Assembly: GCF_946848805.1 (NCBI RefSeq)
Contig: NZ_CAMPFU010000007.1
Span: forward strand, 1-64,000
Reading direction: 5' to 3'
From: Deinococcus sp. Marseille-Q6407
GTDB taxonomy: Bacteria > Deinococcota > Deinococci > Deinococcales > Deinococcaceae
Length of the DNA stretch: 64,000 nt
Of the stretch, positions 1-8,390 are shown one piece after another. Both the position numbers and the translations under genes were made by a program. The number at the start of each line of letters is the position of its first letter. Position 1 is the stretch's first letter. The notes under the pieces were generated by a model that made no database searches, was not told where the DNA came from, and was given only the letters and a program-made list of their open reading frames with translations.

Positions 1-127
1 CTCTGGAATGTCCAGAATCCGCTGTGAGAGAATATGGGTGCGCTCCCCTGAAACCTGTTTGTACACACTTCCAGAATTTCAGCTCTGGGAGCGCTTTTTG
101 TCCGCCTATTCAGGTGCAAGTTCTGAG
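1..127 (-). mobile_element. Right end of an IS4-type element (copy 1, truncated by window edge)
   Basis: These 127 bases are nearly identical to the right ends of two complete 1151-bp elements at 7124-8274 and 32789-33939. The outer terminus, read inward, is CTCAGAACTTGCACCT, the same inverted repeat as in the other copies. Positions 1-66 (minus strand) encode the first 22 residues of the transposase from a GTG start ([13 protein letters not shown]...). The rest lies outside the window. It is in the same orientation as copy 2, so the two copies flank 128-7123 as direct repeats. Confidence 0.9.
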
Positions 128-249
128 CTATAGTTACCCTCGCGGCAGGGAGTCCTAAAAACTTGCTTGCAAAGGGCTTGAACTCCCAAACATCCAAGTG
201 CATACTGCAGAGCACAAATTTAACTTTCTGCCAAGTGTAAGCATTTGAC

Positions 250-259
250 AGAATATTCT
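250..259. promoter_or_regulatory. Perfect palindrome AGAATATTCT in the promoter region
   Basis: A 10-bp perfect palindrome lies 27 bp before the start of the AhpD-like gene and abuts a TTGACA at 245-250. It could be an operator. No matching -10 box at the right distance is obvious, so the promoter layout is uncertain. Confidence 0.3.
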
Positions 260-285
260 TCCCCTTCTTTCTTTGAGGTATATCT

Positions 286-870
286 ATGACTGTTCCTGAT
301 TCCAGCAAAGCCCGCCGACTAAGTGCCCACACCGTAGAGTCTGCCCCAGAAGGGTCACGCGCCCAGCTGGAAGCGGTGCAAAAGCGCAACGGCGGTTACC
401 TGCCCAACCTGCTGGGCGTGCTGTCCAACTCGCCCACGGTGCTGGAAAGCTACCTGACCCTGTCCAAACTGAACGGCAAAACCAGCCTGACCCCTGATGA
501 GCGCGAAGTGGTACAGCTGATGGCCGCTACCACGCACGGTTGCTCCTTTTGCGTCGCTGGACACACCTTGACGGCGCAGAAAACGACCAAGCTAAGCGCA
601 GAGGATATTGAGGCACTGCGCGGTCACAAAACGCTGCAAGACAGCAAACTGGCCGCACTGGCCAGCTATACCAGCGCCGTGATCGCCAACCGTGGAGCTG
701 TCTCAGACGAGGAGCTGCAAGCTTTCTTCGGCGCCGGCTATGACCAGGCACAGGCCCTGGAAGTGGTGCTGGGGGTGGGCCTGGCAACCATCTGCAACTT
801 TGGCAACAACGTGGCTCAGACCACGCTGAACCCCGAACTGGAACCTTATCGCTGGGACGGCCTGAGCTAA
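286..870 (+). CDS. AhpD-like / carboxymuconolactone decarboxylase family protein
   Basis: A 194-residue protein of the CMD/AhpD fold. The complete AhpD proton-relay motif E-x11-C-x2-C-x3-H is visible: Glu74, Cys86, Cys89 and His93, within HGCSFCVAGH. Family members of this kind are thiol-dependent (alkyl)hydroperoxidases or CO2-eliminating enzymes, and the two-cysteine motif favours a peroxidase or redox role. There is no signal peptide, so it should be cytoplasmic. The ATG at 286 follows a GAGG ribosome site (275-278). A strong terminator at 898-919 separates it from the next operon, so it is probably its own transcript, but its neighbours (flavin enzyme, importer) suggest a shared job, perhaps handling peroxide or an oxidised substrate. 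The substrate is unknown. Confidence 0.85.
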   Translation: MTVPDSSKARRLSAHTVESAPEGSRAQLEAVQKRNGGYLPNLLGVLSNSPTVLESYLTLSKLNGKTSLTPDEREVVQLMAATTHGCSFCVAGHTLTAQKTTKLSAEDIEALRGHKTLQDSKLAALASYTSAVIANRGAVSDEELQAFFGAGYDQAQALEVVLGVGLATICNFGNNVAQTTLNPELEPYRWDGLS

Positions 871-897
871 GGCCTGCGCCCCCACATCTGACCTGAG

Positions 898-919
898 CCA
901 GGGCTTCCCTGGTTTTTTT
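898..919 (+). terminator. Intrinsic terminator after the AhpD-like gene
   Basis: A CCAGGG/CCCTGG stem (898-903 with 907-912) and a 3-nt loop are followed directly by seven T (913-919). Confidence 0.85.
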
Positions 920-938
920 GTAGCCCTACAAACACTGT

Positions 939-953
939 AAATATCTAATATTT
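939..953. promoter_or_regulatory. Perfect inverted repeat AAATAT-CTA-ATATTT upstream of the importer operon
   Basis: A 6+3+6 perfect inverted repeat lies 16 bp before the start codon at 970. A ribosome site (AGAGGA, about 957-962) lies between them. It sits where the -10 region would be, so it is a plausible operator; the TetR protein encoded at 5002-5637 is the obvious candidate binder (inference). Confidence 0.4.
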
Positions 954-969
954 CTAAGAGGAATAAGTC

Positions 970-2085
970 ATGAGCCGATTCACTGAACTGCATCAATGGT
1001 TAGAGGGCCATGCGGCCCAGCTGGACGCGGGAGATCCGCAAGTCAGCACTGAGCTGCTGCCGCAACTGGCCTCGGCTGGCCTGTTTCGCCTGGGGGTGCC
1101 CACGGAATACGGCGGCGCAGGTGGTTCCATCACCGAAGCGATTGAAGCGCTGGCCGATGTGGCCGAGCGCAGCCTGACGGCGGCCTTTGTCGGCTGGGGC
1201 CAGCGCACCTTTATCGAGTATCTGCTCACGGGCCGAAGTTCGGGGCCGCTGCGCGAGCAGCTGCTGCCCGGCCTGCTCAGCGGCGAGATCGCCGGGGCCA
1301 GTGGCCTGAGCAATGCCATGAAGTTTCTGTCGGGCATCGAGCAGATCAGCCTGAGCGGTAGACCTGACGCCGCAGGATGGACGGTAGACGGCGCGCTGCC
1401 CTGGGTCACCAATCTCCGCACGCAGGACCAGGGGTTCTGGGCCGCTGCTATGGTCGCCACGCCCGCCGGCTCTCCGCATCCTCTGGTTGCAGTCAGCCTG
1501 GCGCACACGCCTGGCCTGACCCGCACGCCCGACCTGGACCTGGTGGCCCTGCGCGGCAGTGCGACGGCGCAGCTTCATTTCGAGCAGGCTCAGGTGGCAG
1601 AGCATCATGTGCTGGACCCCGACGCCGCCGACTACCTGCCACGGGTTCGCCCGGCCTTTTTGGGCCTGCAACTCGCCCTGCCACTGGGCCTGGCCCGCCG
1701 CTCCCTGGCCGAGGCCCGCTCCCGGCTGGCCTGCTTCGACACCTCAGTCCTGCACGGGCCTGTGGCGGACACCCAGGCCGAGCTGGACGCCCTGAGCCAG
1801 CAACTGTATAGCGGCCTGGCAGCGGGAAAGTTCGTGCAGGACTGCGCCGAGCTGTTCCGCCTGAAAGTGGCCCTGGTCGAAACGGCGGGCCGGGCCGTGG
1901 ATTTGGAGCTGCAGGCCACGGGCGGGCTGGCCTACCTGTCGGGCCGCGCCGATGGCCTGATGCGGCGCTGGCGCGAACAGGCATTCTTGCCACTCATCAC
2001 ACCCAGTGTGGTGCAGCTTCAGACCCAGCTGGCCCAGGCTGGGCAACCTTACACCGGCACCCCTACCAGGCAGGCGGCGGTATGA
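970..2085 (+). CDS. Acyl-CoA dehydrogenase-like flavoprotein
   Basis: A 371-residue protein with the three-part acyl-CoA dehydrogenase layout: an N-terminal helical domain (about 1-110, with the GLFRLGVPTEYGG signature near residue 37), a middle beta domain and a C-terminal helical bundle. Proteins of this fold next to sulfonate/nitrate-type ABC importers are often FMNH2- or FAD-dependent monooxygenase-like enzymes (DszC/SfnC group) rather than true beta-oxidation enzymes. I did not identify the catalytic glutamate of true acyl-CoA dehydrogenases, so the reaction is open. Its stop overlaps the next ATG by four bases (ATGA at 2082), so it is translationally coupled to the ABC ATPase. It is the first gene of the operon 970-4972. 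Confidence 0.75.
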   Translation: MSRFTELHQWLEGHAAQLDAGDPQVSTELLPQLASAGLFRLGVPTEYGGAGGSITEAIEALADVAERSLTAAFVGWGQRTFIEYLLTGRSSGPLREQLLPGLLSGEIAGASGLSNAMKFLSGIEQISLSGRPDAAGWTVDGALPWVTNLRTQDQGFWAAAMVATPAGSPHPLVAVSLAHTPGLTRTPDLDLVALRGSATAQLHFEQAQVAEHHVLDPDAADYLPRVRPAFLGLQLALPLGLARRSLAEARSRLACFDTSVLHGPVADTQAELDALSQQLYSGLAAGKFVQDCAELFRLKVALVETAGRAVDLELQATGGLAYLSGRADGLMRRWREQAFLPLITPSVVQLQTQLAQAGQPYTGTPTRQAAV

Positions 2086-2900
2086 CGGCAACTCCCGTGC
2101 TGAGCGCCAGAAACCTGGCCGTCCGCTACGGTTCTCAGGCAGTGCTGCAGGGCTTTGACCTCCAGGTGGCACCGGGTGAAATCGTCGCGGTGCTGGGGGC
2201 CAGCGGCGTGGGCAAATCCAGCTTGCTGCGTATCCTGGCCGGGCTGCAACCGGCAGGAGCCGGAGAAGTGCAGCTGAAGGGCCAGCGGCTGAACAGGCCG
2301 CACCCGGCGATGGCCTTTGCTTTTCAGACGCCCAGTCTGCTGCCCTGGCTGAATGTGGAGCGCAACGTGGCCTTCGGGCTGGATTTTCGCCACCAGCCGG
2401 CGCTGGACCCTGCTGAAAGACGCCTCCGGGTGGCGCAGGTGCTGGCCGAAGTGGGGCTGGAAGGCCAGGGCCGCCGCTTCCCGGCGCAGCTCTCAGGCGG
2501 GATGGCGCAGCGGGCGGCGCTGGCCCGCAGCTTTGCCCGACAGCCGGAAGTGCTGCTGCTGGACGAACCCTTCAGCGCCCTAGACGAGGTGCGCCGCAGC
2601 GAAATGCAGACCCTGCTGCTGGCCCTGCTGCAACGCCACCAGACGGCTGTGGTCCTGATTACCCACGATATTGACGAAGCGCTGCTGCTGGCGGACCGGG
2701 TGGTCCTGCTGGGCCGCCCCGCTCAGGAGACTTCTGCGCGGCAACTGCGCGAGTGGACGCTGGACCTTCCGCGCCCCCGCGCCGCGCACTCCGAGCAGCT
2801 AAGCCACCTGCGCACCGAGGTGCTGCGCTGCCTGTTCGAAGTGCAGCAGGGCAACTGGGCTGCCTCCCCAGAGGGTGCCCCTCAGGCGCTGGTCAGCTGA
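2082..2900 (+). CDS. ABC importer ATP-binding protein, nitrate/sulfonate/taurine type
   Basis: A 272-residue ATPase with all motifs: Walker A GASGVGKS (39-46), Q-loop Gln82, signature LSGGM (137-141), Walker B VLLLDEP (157-163), D-loop SALD and switch His195. The FQTPSLLPWL stretch after the Q-loop is typical of SsuB/TauB/NrtD. It starts inside the stop of the flavoprotein gene (ATGA). It should power the permease encoded at 4178-4972, with the binding protein at 2961-4181. The substrate cannot be read from the sequence; aliphatic sulfonate-like compounds are the best guess from the family. Confidence 0.88.
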   Translation: MTATPVLSARNLAVRYGSQAVLQGFDLQVAPGEIVAVLGASGVGKSSLLRILAGLQPAGAGEVQLKGQRLNRPHPAMAFAFQTPSLLPWLNVERNVAFGLDFRHQPALDPAERRLRVAQVLAEVGLEGQGRRFPAQLSGGMAQRAALARSFARQPEVLLLDEPFSALDEVRRSEMQTLLLALLQRHQTAVVLITHDIDEALLLADRVVLLGRPAQETSARQLREWTLDLPRPRAAHSEQLSHLRTEVLRCLFEVQQGNWAASPEGAPQALVS

Positions 2901-2960
2901 ACCCGCCTGCCCGACCTGCTTGCTCACCTTATTTCCCCGACTCTTTGCAAGGACCCTACT

Positions 2961-4181
2961 GTGTGCCATGACCACGCTTTTGCGTTTACTGCTCCCTACT
3001 CACGCCGCGAGTTCGTTCGCCTGGCCGGTCTGCTGAGCGCTTCTGCCGGGAGCGCTACGCTGCTGGGCGGCTGCACTCCCCGTCAGCCGGACCCGGATGA
3101 GCCGGTGCGTGTCGGCTACCTGCCCATCACCGACGCGGCTCCACTGCTGGCGATGCACGGCCTGGGCTACCTGGAAGCCGAGGGCCTGAGTGCCGAGAAG
3201 CCCCGGTTGTTCCGCAGCTGGTCACAGCTGGTCGAAGCTTTTGTGTTCGGGCATGTCAATGTGGTTCATTTGCTCTCTCCCCTCCCCATCTGGATGCGCT
3301 ATAGCGCGCAGGTGCCTACGCGCATTGTGGCCTGGAGCCATGTGGACGGCTCAGCGCTGACTGTTGCGCCAGATATCACCGAGGTGTCCGACCTGGCGGG
3401 CCGGACGGTGGCGCTGCCCTTCTGGTATTCAGTACATAACGTGCTGGCCCAGCGCCTGCTGCGTGAAGCGGGCCTGAATCCGGTGGTCAGTGCGCGTGAC
3501 GCCAGAGGAGAGCGGGACGTACAGCTGGTGGTGATGGCTCCCAGCGACATGGTGCCCGCCCTGAAAGCAGGCCAGATCGCCGGTTTCGTGGTGGCCGAGC
3601 CATTCGGTGCCCTGGCCGAAAGCCTGGGCGCAGGCCGGGTGCAGCGCCTGAGCGGCGACGTGTGGAAGGAACACGCCTGCTGCGTGGTCACCATGCATGA
3701 CCGCGATATCGAGGGCCGACCCAATTGGACCCAAAAAGTAGTGAATGCCCTGACCCGCGCCCAGCTCTGGCTGAACAGTCACCCGGCAGAGGCCGCTCAC
3801 CTGCTCTCCGCAGAAGGCGAGCAGCGCTACACCCCCCACAAACCGGCTGTACTGGGGCGGGTGTTGCAGCACGAGCTGCCCGCGCAGTACCTGCAAAGTG
3901 GCGCAGTGCAGCACCCGGAGTGGCAGGAGCGGCGCATCGCTTTTCGCCCCTACCCGTACCCCACCTACACCGAGGAACTTGTCCGGCAGCTGAGGGAAGT
4001 GCGCGTGGAAGGAGACACCACCTTTTTGCAGCGCCTGGACCCGGCTCAGGTGGCCCGCGAGGTCGTGACGGACCGGTTCGTGACCCAGGCCATGCAGGCT
4101 CAGGGTGGCCCCGCCGCCTTCGGGCTGAGCGGATACAGCCGCACCGAGACCTTCTCTGCGCCTGCCCAGGGGCCGGTATGA
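2961..4181 (+). CDS. ABC importer substrate-binding lipoprotein (NMT1/SsuA-like), Tat-exported
   Basis: A 406-residue periplasmic-type binding protein. It has a twin-arginine motif (SRREFV at residues 14-19), a hydrophobic stretch, and a lipobox LLGGC with Cys38. It should therefore be exported folded and lipid-anchored. The mature part (RVGYLPITDAAPLL...) matches the NMT1/SsuA/NrtA group. The GTG start at 2961 is chosen because GGACC (2951-2955) sits at ribosome-site distance and no better ATG lies upstream. Its stop overlaps the permease ATG by four bases. About 400 residues is long compared with SsuA (about 320) and closer to NrtA-like proteins. Confidence 0.85.
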   Translation: MCHDHAFAFTAPYSRREFVRLAGLLSASAGSATLLGGCTPRQPDPDEPVRVGYLPITDAAPLLAMHGLGYLEAEGLSAEKPRLFRSWSQLVEAFVFGHVNVVHLLSPLPIWMRYSAQVPTRIVAWSHVDGSALTVAPDITEVSDLAGRTVALPFWYSVHNVLAQRLLREAGLNPVVSARDARGERDVQLVVMAPSDMVPALKAGQIAGFVVAEPFGALAESLGAGRVQRLSGDVWKEHACCVVTMHDRDIEGRPNWTQKVVNALTRAQLWLNSHPAEAAHLLSAEGEQRYTPHKPAVLGRVLQHELPAQYLQSGAVQHPEWQERRIAFRPYPYPTYTEELVRQLREVRVEGDTTFLQRLDPAQVAREVVTDRFVTQAMQAQGGPAAFGLSGYSRTETFSAPAQGPV

Positions 4182-4972
4182 GCCTGGCCGCTTCTTCCCC
4201 TGAGGCGCAGGGCAAGTCCGGGCGTCCTTTCCCCTTTCCGGTAGAACTGCTGGGCCTGCTGGGGCTGGGGCTGCTGTGGTGGCTCCTGACCCTCCCTGCT
4301 ATGACCGGCACCCCCTTTCTGGGGCAGTTCTCGCCCGGCGCGGCGCTGCCAGCCCTGACCCGTCTCCTGGCGGAAGGCACCCTCTGGGAGCACCTGCTGG
4401 TCAGCCTGAAGCGGGTCATGGTGGGACTGGGCCTGGCCTTCGTGATAGGTGCGCCGCTGGGACTGTTGGTGGGATCGTCCCGCCTGCTGGAGCGGGCCAC
4501 CGAACCGGCCTTTCAGCTGCTGCGTATGATTTCCCCGCTCTCGTGGATGCCGCTGGCGGTGATGGTTCTCGGCGTAGGCGACGCGCCCATCTATTTGCTG
4601 CTGGCGCTGGCTGGCCTGTGGCCGATCCTGTTTGCCGCAGCTGGTGGGGTCAAGAACCTGAATGCCAGCTGGCTGGACCTGGGGCGCAGCCTCAGCGCCA
4701 CACGGGGGGAGATGTTCTGGCATATCACCCTGCCGGGCATTCTGGGGTCACTGCTCCAGGGCGTGCGCCTGGCGATAGGTACGCTCTGGATTCTGCTGGT
4801 GCCCTGCGAGATGCTGGGCGTGCGGGCCGGTCTGGGCTACTTCATCCTGGATACCCGTGACCGCCTGGCCTACCCGGAACTGATGGCGACGGTGGTCCTG
4901 ATCGGGCTGCTGGGCTATCTGCTGGACGCCGCTGCCCGCTGGCTGGTGGGGCGGTTCCAGGGGAACACCTGA
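4178..4972 (+). CDS. ABC importer permease, nitrate/sulfonate/taurine type
   Basis: A 264-residue membrane protein with about six hydrophobic segments. It has the EAA loop typical of binding-protein-dependent permeases (GRSLSATRGEMFWHITLPG, about residues 168-186). The start is the ATG at 4178, overlapping the stop of the binding-protein gene; an open frame extends upstream to 3725, but that is the shadow of the preceding gene. It is the last gene of the operon and converges with tetR. Confidence 0.88.
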   Translation: MSLAASSPEAQGKSGRPFPFPVELLGLLGLGLLWWLLTLPAMTGTPFLGQFSPGAALPALTRLLAEGTLWEHLLVSLKRVMVGLGLAFVIGAPLGLLVGSSRLLERATEPAFQLLRMISPLSWMPLAVMVLGVGDAPIYLLLALAGLWPILFAAAGGVKNLNASWLDLGRSLSATRGEMFWHITLPGILGSLLQGVRLAIGTLWILLVPCEMLGVRAGLGYFILDTRDRLAYPELMATVVLIGLLGYLLDAAARWLVGRFQGNT

Positions 4973-5001
4973 CACGCACTGCATGGGGTCCGGACGGCCA
5001 C

Positions 5002-5637
5002 TCACTTTGGTGGCTCCTTACTCTGGTGGCCACTCCCAGCAGCGTCTGCCAAGGCGCGTTCGTACAGGCTGTCAATCATCCAGTGGGCGCGGTCAAGCAC
5101 TGCAGAATCGTCAAGTCCCCACATATCGCGGAACACTAAAAAAAGCTCTATGCCGAAGAAGGGGGAAAGGGTCTGTACCAACCGCTCGAGATGGACCTGG
5201 GGAAGTTGTCCAACCAGCGGTTCTACCGCCCGCCAGAGCAGCTCACGGCGGTGCCCCCGGTTTGGCGTAGCTTGCTCTGGATAAGCTTCTGCCCAGTTGG
5301 TCAGATGGACTTGCAAGATCGCCCGGTGATGAACCTCGGCATCGGTGAGCTGACTGAATGTGAAGTCCAGCAACTCGTGCAGTCTTGCCCGGGCATCCTG
5401 GGTAACCGGTTCCCAGTAACGAATAGGAATCATCGTATGGCTGGCCAGCGCAGAAACGATATCGGCCTGACTGGAAAAGTAACGGTGAGCCGTTGCCCGC
5501 GATACACTGGCCGCTTCCGCCAATTCAGCAACACTTGGAGTGGTGCCACTGTTCATCAGGCGCTCGGCCGTGGTGATCAGGTGCTCAAAAGTGCGCTGCT
5601 GGACGGCGGTAGGTTTGCTCATACTCGGTGCAGTCAT
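5002..5637 (-). CDS. TetR-family transcriptional regulator
   Basis: A 211-residue regulator. The N-terminal helix-turn-helix is clear (PSVAELAEAASVSRATAHRYF, about residues 34-54), followed by a helical ligand domain. The ATG at 5637 is preceded by GGAG (about 7 nt). The gene faces the importer operon tail to tail, and a role in controlling that operon is an inference from position. The 5' region is only 70 bp because an IS lies upstream. That stub holds an imperfect palindrome AGACTGCTGTCT (5681-5692) that could be an autoregulatory site. Confidence 0.85.
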   Translation of the reverse strand: MTAPSMSKPTAVQQRTFEHLITTAERLMNSGTTPSVAELAEAASVSRATAHRYFSSQADIVSALASHTMIPIRYWEPVTQDARARLHELLDFTFSQLTDAEVHHRAILQVHLTNWAEAYPEQATPNRGHRRELLWRAVEPLVGQLPQVHLERLVQTLSPFFGIELFLVFRDMWGLDDSAVLDRAHWMIDSLYERALADAAGSGHQSKEPPK

Positions 5638-5707
5638 AACTCATCTCCAGTGTAGATGGTAAGGCGGGCAGATCAAAATGAGACTGCTGTCTTGACATGA
5701 GCCTGAC

Positions 5708-6913
5708 CTCAGTAGGTGACAACTTCAGTTCGACCTCGTTCCAGACGGCAAAACCCAAGAGACAGCTCCATCAAGCTTGATGGGGCCGACTGTTCACGGT
5801 TTCCTGAGAGTGTGAAAACAACAGAATCCGCTGCTCAGCAGGCTACCGCACTCACCCAGCACTTCAAAGCGCACGCCAGTCATCTCCGCATTGACACCCT
5901 TCAGCGCTTGATTGACGTCCTTCTGGCGATGATTGCCGCGAGGAGCATCAATCATCACGACCTGAGTGCCCACATGCCGGGTATCAGCATGCCCCAGGCT
6001 AAGAAAAGGCGGGCAGACCGCACCTTCCGGGATGAGCAGCTGGACATGGACTTTTTCATCGCTCTGCTCGTCGTCCATCTTCCACCGGGGAAGGTGTTGC
6101 TGAGTCTGGACCGCACCAATTGGGAGCATGGGGAAACGCCCATCAATTTTCTGGTGCTTGGAGCCGTGGTTCATGGCTTCACCCTGCCCCTGATTTGGGT
6201 TCCTCTTGATGAGTCCGGGAACAGCCACACCTACGCCCGTATGTGGTTGGTATTGAAGCTCCTCCGCGTCTTGCCAGCGAAACGCTGGCAAGGCCTGGTG
6301 GCTGACCGTGAGTTCATCGGTGCGGAGTGGTTCCGTTTTCTCCGTCGTCAAGGCATCAAGCGGGCGATCCGCATTCGGCACAGCGACATGCTGGACGACA
6401 TGAATGGGAAGGAATGGTTTAAGCACGTCCAGCACGGTCATTTCCATGAAATCGACGAAAAGGTGTTCGTGTTTGGCGAACTCATGCGGGTGGTCGCGAC
6501 GAGGTCATCCACAGGTGACCTCGTCATCATTGCCACAGATTTCAGCGCTCGGAAGACCTGGAAGCTGTACAAGCAGCGCTGGTCAATCGAGTGCACCTTC
6601 AGCAGCTTCAAGAAGCGAGGCTTCGACCTGGAGCGGACTGGGATGACGGAAAGGAGCCGTCTTCAGCGGCTCTTCGGCCTTGTGACACTGGCCTGGATGT
6701 TTTGTTTGCGCCTGGGGGTCTGGCTCAGCCAGACCCAGTCCATCCCCATTCTCAAGCATGGTCGTAGAGCGGTCAGTCTGGTGCGGTACGGTGCTCAGTA
6801 TCTCGTGGATGCCTTACGGTGGAAACCCAAACAGTTCATGGCTATCCTAGACCTGTTGACCCAGCCTTTTTGCCCACCAGGAGGGGCTGGAAGTGAAGTT
6901 GTCACCCACTGAG
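5708..6913 (+). mobile_element. IS4-type insertion sequence, 1206 bp (second type)
   Basis: The ends are matching inverted repeats: CTCAGTAGGTGACAACTTC at 5708 and, on the other strand, CTCAGTGGGTGACAACTTC ending at 6913. One transposase gene lies inside. No convincing target duplication is seen: the flanks are GAGCCTGAC on the left and TACCGAAAT on the right. The right end cuts a protein-kinase gene just after its DFG motif. Confidence 0.88.
5812..6912 (+). CDS. IS4-type DDE transposase
   Basis: I prefer the GTG at 5812 (366 residues). The longer open frame begins at a GTG at 5716 inside the terminal repeat, which is unlikely to be used. The catalytic triad is visible, numbered from 5812: Asp100 in LLSLDRTNWE, Asp165 in GLVADREFIG, and Glu260 in YKQRWSIECTFSSFKKRGFDLE. 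That last stretch is the Y-(2)-R-(3)-E-(6)-K motif of IS4 transposases. It appears intact, so the element may be active. Confidence 0.88.
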   Translation: MKTTESAAQQATALTQHFKAHASHLRIDTLQRLIDVLLAMIAARSINHHDLSAHMPGISMPQAKKRRADRTFRDEQLDMDFFIALLVVHLPPGKVLLSLDRTNWEHGETPINFLVLGAVVHGFTLPLIWVPLDESGNSHTYARMWLVLKLLRVLPAKRWQGLVADREFIGAEWFRFLRRQGIKRAIRIRHSDMLDDMNGKEWFKHVQHGHFHEIDEKVFVFGELMRVVATRSSTGDLVIIATDFSARKTWKLYKQRWSIECTFSSFKKRGFDLERTGMTERSRLQRLFGLVTLAWMFCLRLGVWLSQTQSIPILKHGRRAVSLVRYGAQYLVDALRWKPKQFMAILDLLTQPFCPPGGAGSEVVTH

Positions 6914-7123
6914 TACCGAAATCACTGAGCTTGATTGTGTTCTCGTCTGCGTCAAAGAGAATATTGCTGAGGCTGAGATCACGATGAATAACGCCCTCGC
7001 TATGTGCTAGCTGTACTGCACCAAGAATGTTCTGGAGTGTCTGAATCCGCCAAGCTAGGGTGGGACGACGGCCACAAACTATTCGTTCTTCCAGTGTTTG
7101 ACCACCGGGAACATATTCCAGAA
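6914..7123 (-). pseudogene. Protein-kinase fragment trapped between two insertion sequences
   Basis: The minus strand reads as one open frame of about 69 residues with hallmarks of a Hanks-type Ser/Thr kinase: LEYVPGGQTLEERI (hinge and helix D region), a helix E region (LQNILGAVQLAHSEGV), the catalytic loop IHRDLSLSNILF, and KLSDFG. The frame is cut on both sides by ISs. The ATP-binding lobe and the part after DFG are absent, and I do not find them beyond either element. It is a dead remnant, and the lost flanks imply deletion or rearrangement as well as insertion. Confidence 0.85.
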
Positions 7124-8274
7124 CTCATAAGTTGCACCTTGCATAGCTGAGCGAATAGCCGTGCTGGTGGAGGAATTCTTGCTCTTTTTGAAGCTGGCTC
7201 AGCAGGTGGTTGAGCCAGACTTCGGGGAACAGGGTGTAGAGAGCCAGGCGGGCTGCCTCTTTCAGGGTCATGTCCTCAGAGCGGTACAGCATGGTCAGGG
7301 TGAAGGCCAGGAAGACCATCAAAATCCAGCGGTCCAGACCCCTGGCAGTTCGCAGCGCGAACTGCGCCAACCCAAACTGATGCTTCCCTTCTTTGAAAAA
7401 CGACTCCAGTGCCCAGCGCCGTTTTCCTTCAGCAAGGATGTCCTTCCCCTCTAACAGCTCAGACGACACCGCGAAGAATTCACGGTCCCCACGGTCCATC
7501 CTCCCCAGGGTCAGCGTTTCCAGAGGCCAGTTGGCGAGGTTGACGTACCCCCCATGCGGACAGTCCGCAACCGTCACCTGTCCAGGATGGTCTGTGCGTC
7601 GGTTGCTCCGCACACCCACCACGAACTCGAAACCCAGGCGCTGCACACCGTCCAGAAAGACAGCGGATTCGAATCCACTGTCCGCTAGGACACGTACCCG
7701 GAAACGTTTCTTGATGAAGTCCGGCACCTCTTCCAGTAGGTCGAGCGCCAGAGTGACCGGGGTGCTGGTGTGCTTGCCCTGGTAGACCCGGTAAGAAATG
7801 GGGAACTTCAGTTCCCCATATTCGGCGAACAGGACCACCAGATGAATGCCGTGCCTGCCGTTGTAGACGCTGACGTAGGGCAGTTGAGTCCCCACCTTTT
7901 CCACCGTGGTCAGATCCACACTGAGACGCAGACGAGGTCTGCGTTTGTGACGAGCCGCGTCCAGCAACATGCGCCATTGGGTGTCCTGCATCTCTTCCCA
8001 GCAGCGGTCTGAATCCCAGTCATAGATGTTGAAGAAACGGCTGAGTGCACTGGGACTGACTCCCTCAGCCTGGCTGAAGTTGGTCTTCTGACCTGGACTG
8101 TGGAAGAGGTGCAGCGAAGCTTGCAAGCTTCGCTGCTGATACAGCGTCTCTGGAATATCCAGAATCCGCTGTGAGAGAATATGGGCGCGCTCCCCTGAAA
8201 CCTGTTTGTACACACTTCCAGAATTTCAGCTCTGGGAGCGCTTTTTGTCCGCCTATTCAGGTGCAAGTTCTGAG
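7124..8274 (-). mobile_element. IS4-type insertion sequence, 1151 bp (copy 2, complete)
   Basis: The terminal inverted repeats are CTCATAAGTTGCACCT (left end) and, on the other strand, CTCAGAACTTGCACCT (right end). It is the same length as copy 3 (32789-33939) and nearly identical to it; the transposases differ at a modest number of residues. I find no clear target duplication. It encodes one transposase whose TGA lies in the left terminal repeat. Confidence 0.92.
7125..8213 (-). CDS. IS4-family DDE transposase (copy 2)
   Basis: A 362-residue transposase with a GTG start at 8213. The catalytic residues are Asp100 ([12 protein letters not shown]), Asp178 ([10 protein letters not shown]) and Glu270 ([18 protein letters not shown]). 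The last block resembles the R-E-K part of the IS4 signature. It is complete, with no frameshift. The GTG start without a strong ribosome site is common in transposases and should keep expression low. Confidence 0.9.
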   Translation of the reverse strand: MYKQVSGERAHILSQRILDIPETLYQQRSLQASLHLFHSPGQKTNFSQAEGVSPSALSRFFNIYDWDSDRCWEEMQDTQWRMLLDAARHKRRPRLRLSVDLTTVEKVGTQLPYVSVYNGRHGIHLVVLFAEYGELKFPISYRVYQGKHTSTPVTLALDLLEEVPDFIKKRFRVRVLADSGFESAVFLDGVQRLGFEFVVGVRSNRRTDHPGQVTVADCPHGGYVNLANWPLETLTLGRMDRGDREFFAVSSELLEGKDILAEGKRRWALESFFKEGKHQFGLAQFALRTARGLDRWILMVFLAFTLTMLYRSEDMTLKEAARLALYTLFPEVWLNHLLSQLQKEQEFLHQHGYSLSYARCNL

Positions 8275-8390
8275 CCTAAGGTAGGGCGCGAAACAGGCAG
8301 AGAAGCTCGGCTGGCCGCCACAGGCCCCAGCGAATTTGGGAAGATTCGCCGCACTCTGACTGTTTCTGAAAGAGGTAAGAATATGAAAAA

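Noticed and set aside
5692..5697. TTGACA just outside the left end of the 1206-bp IS as a -35 for its transposase
   Set aside because: No -10 hexamer lies at 16-18 bp; that position is inside the terminal repeat and poor.
7114..8290. Target-site duplications around the IS copies
   Set aside because: I compared 10-12 bases on each side of all IS ends and found no matching pair, so none is claimed.
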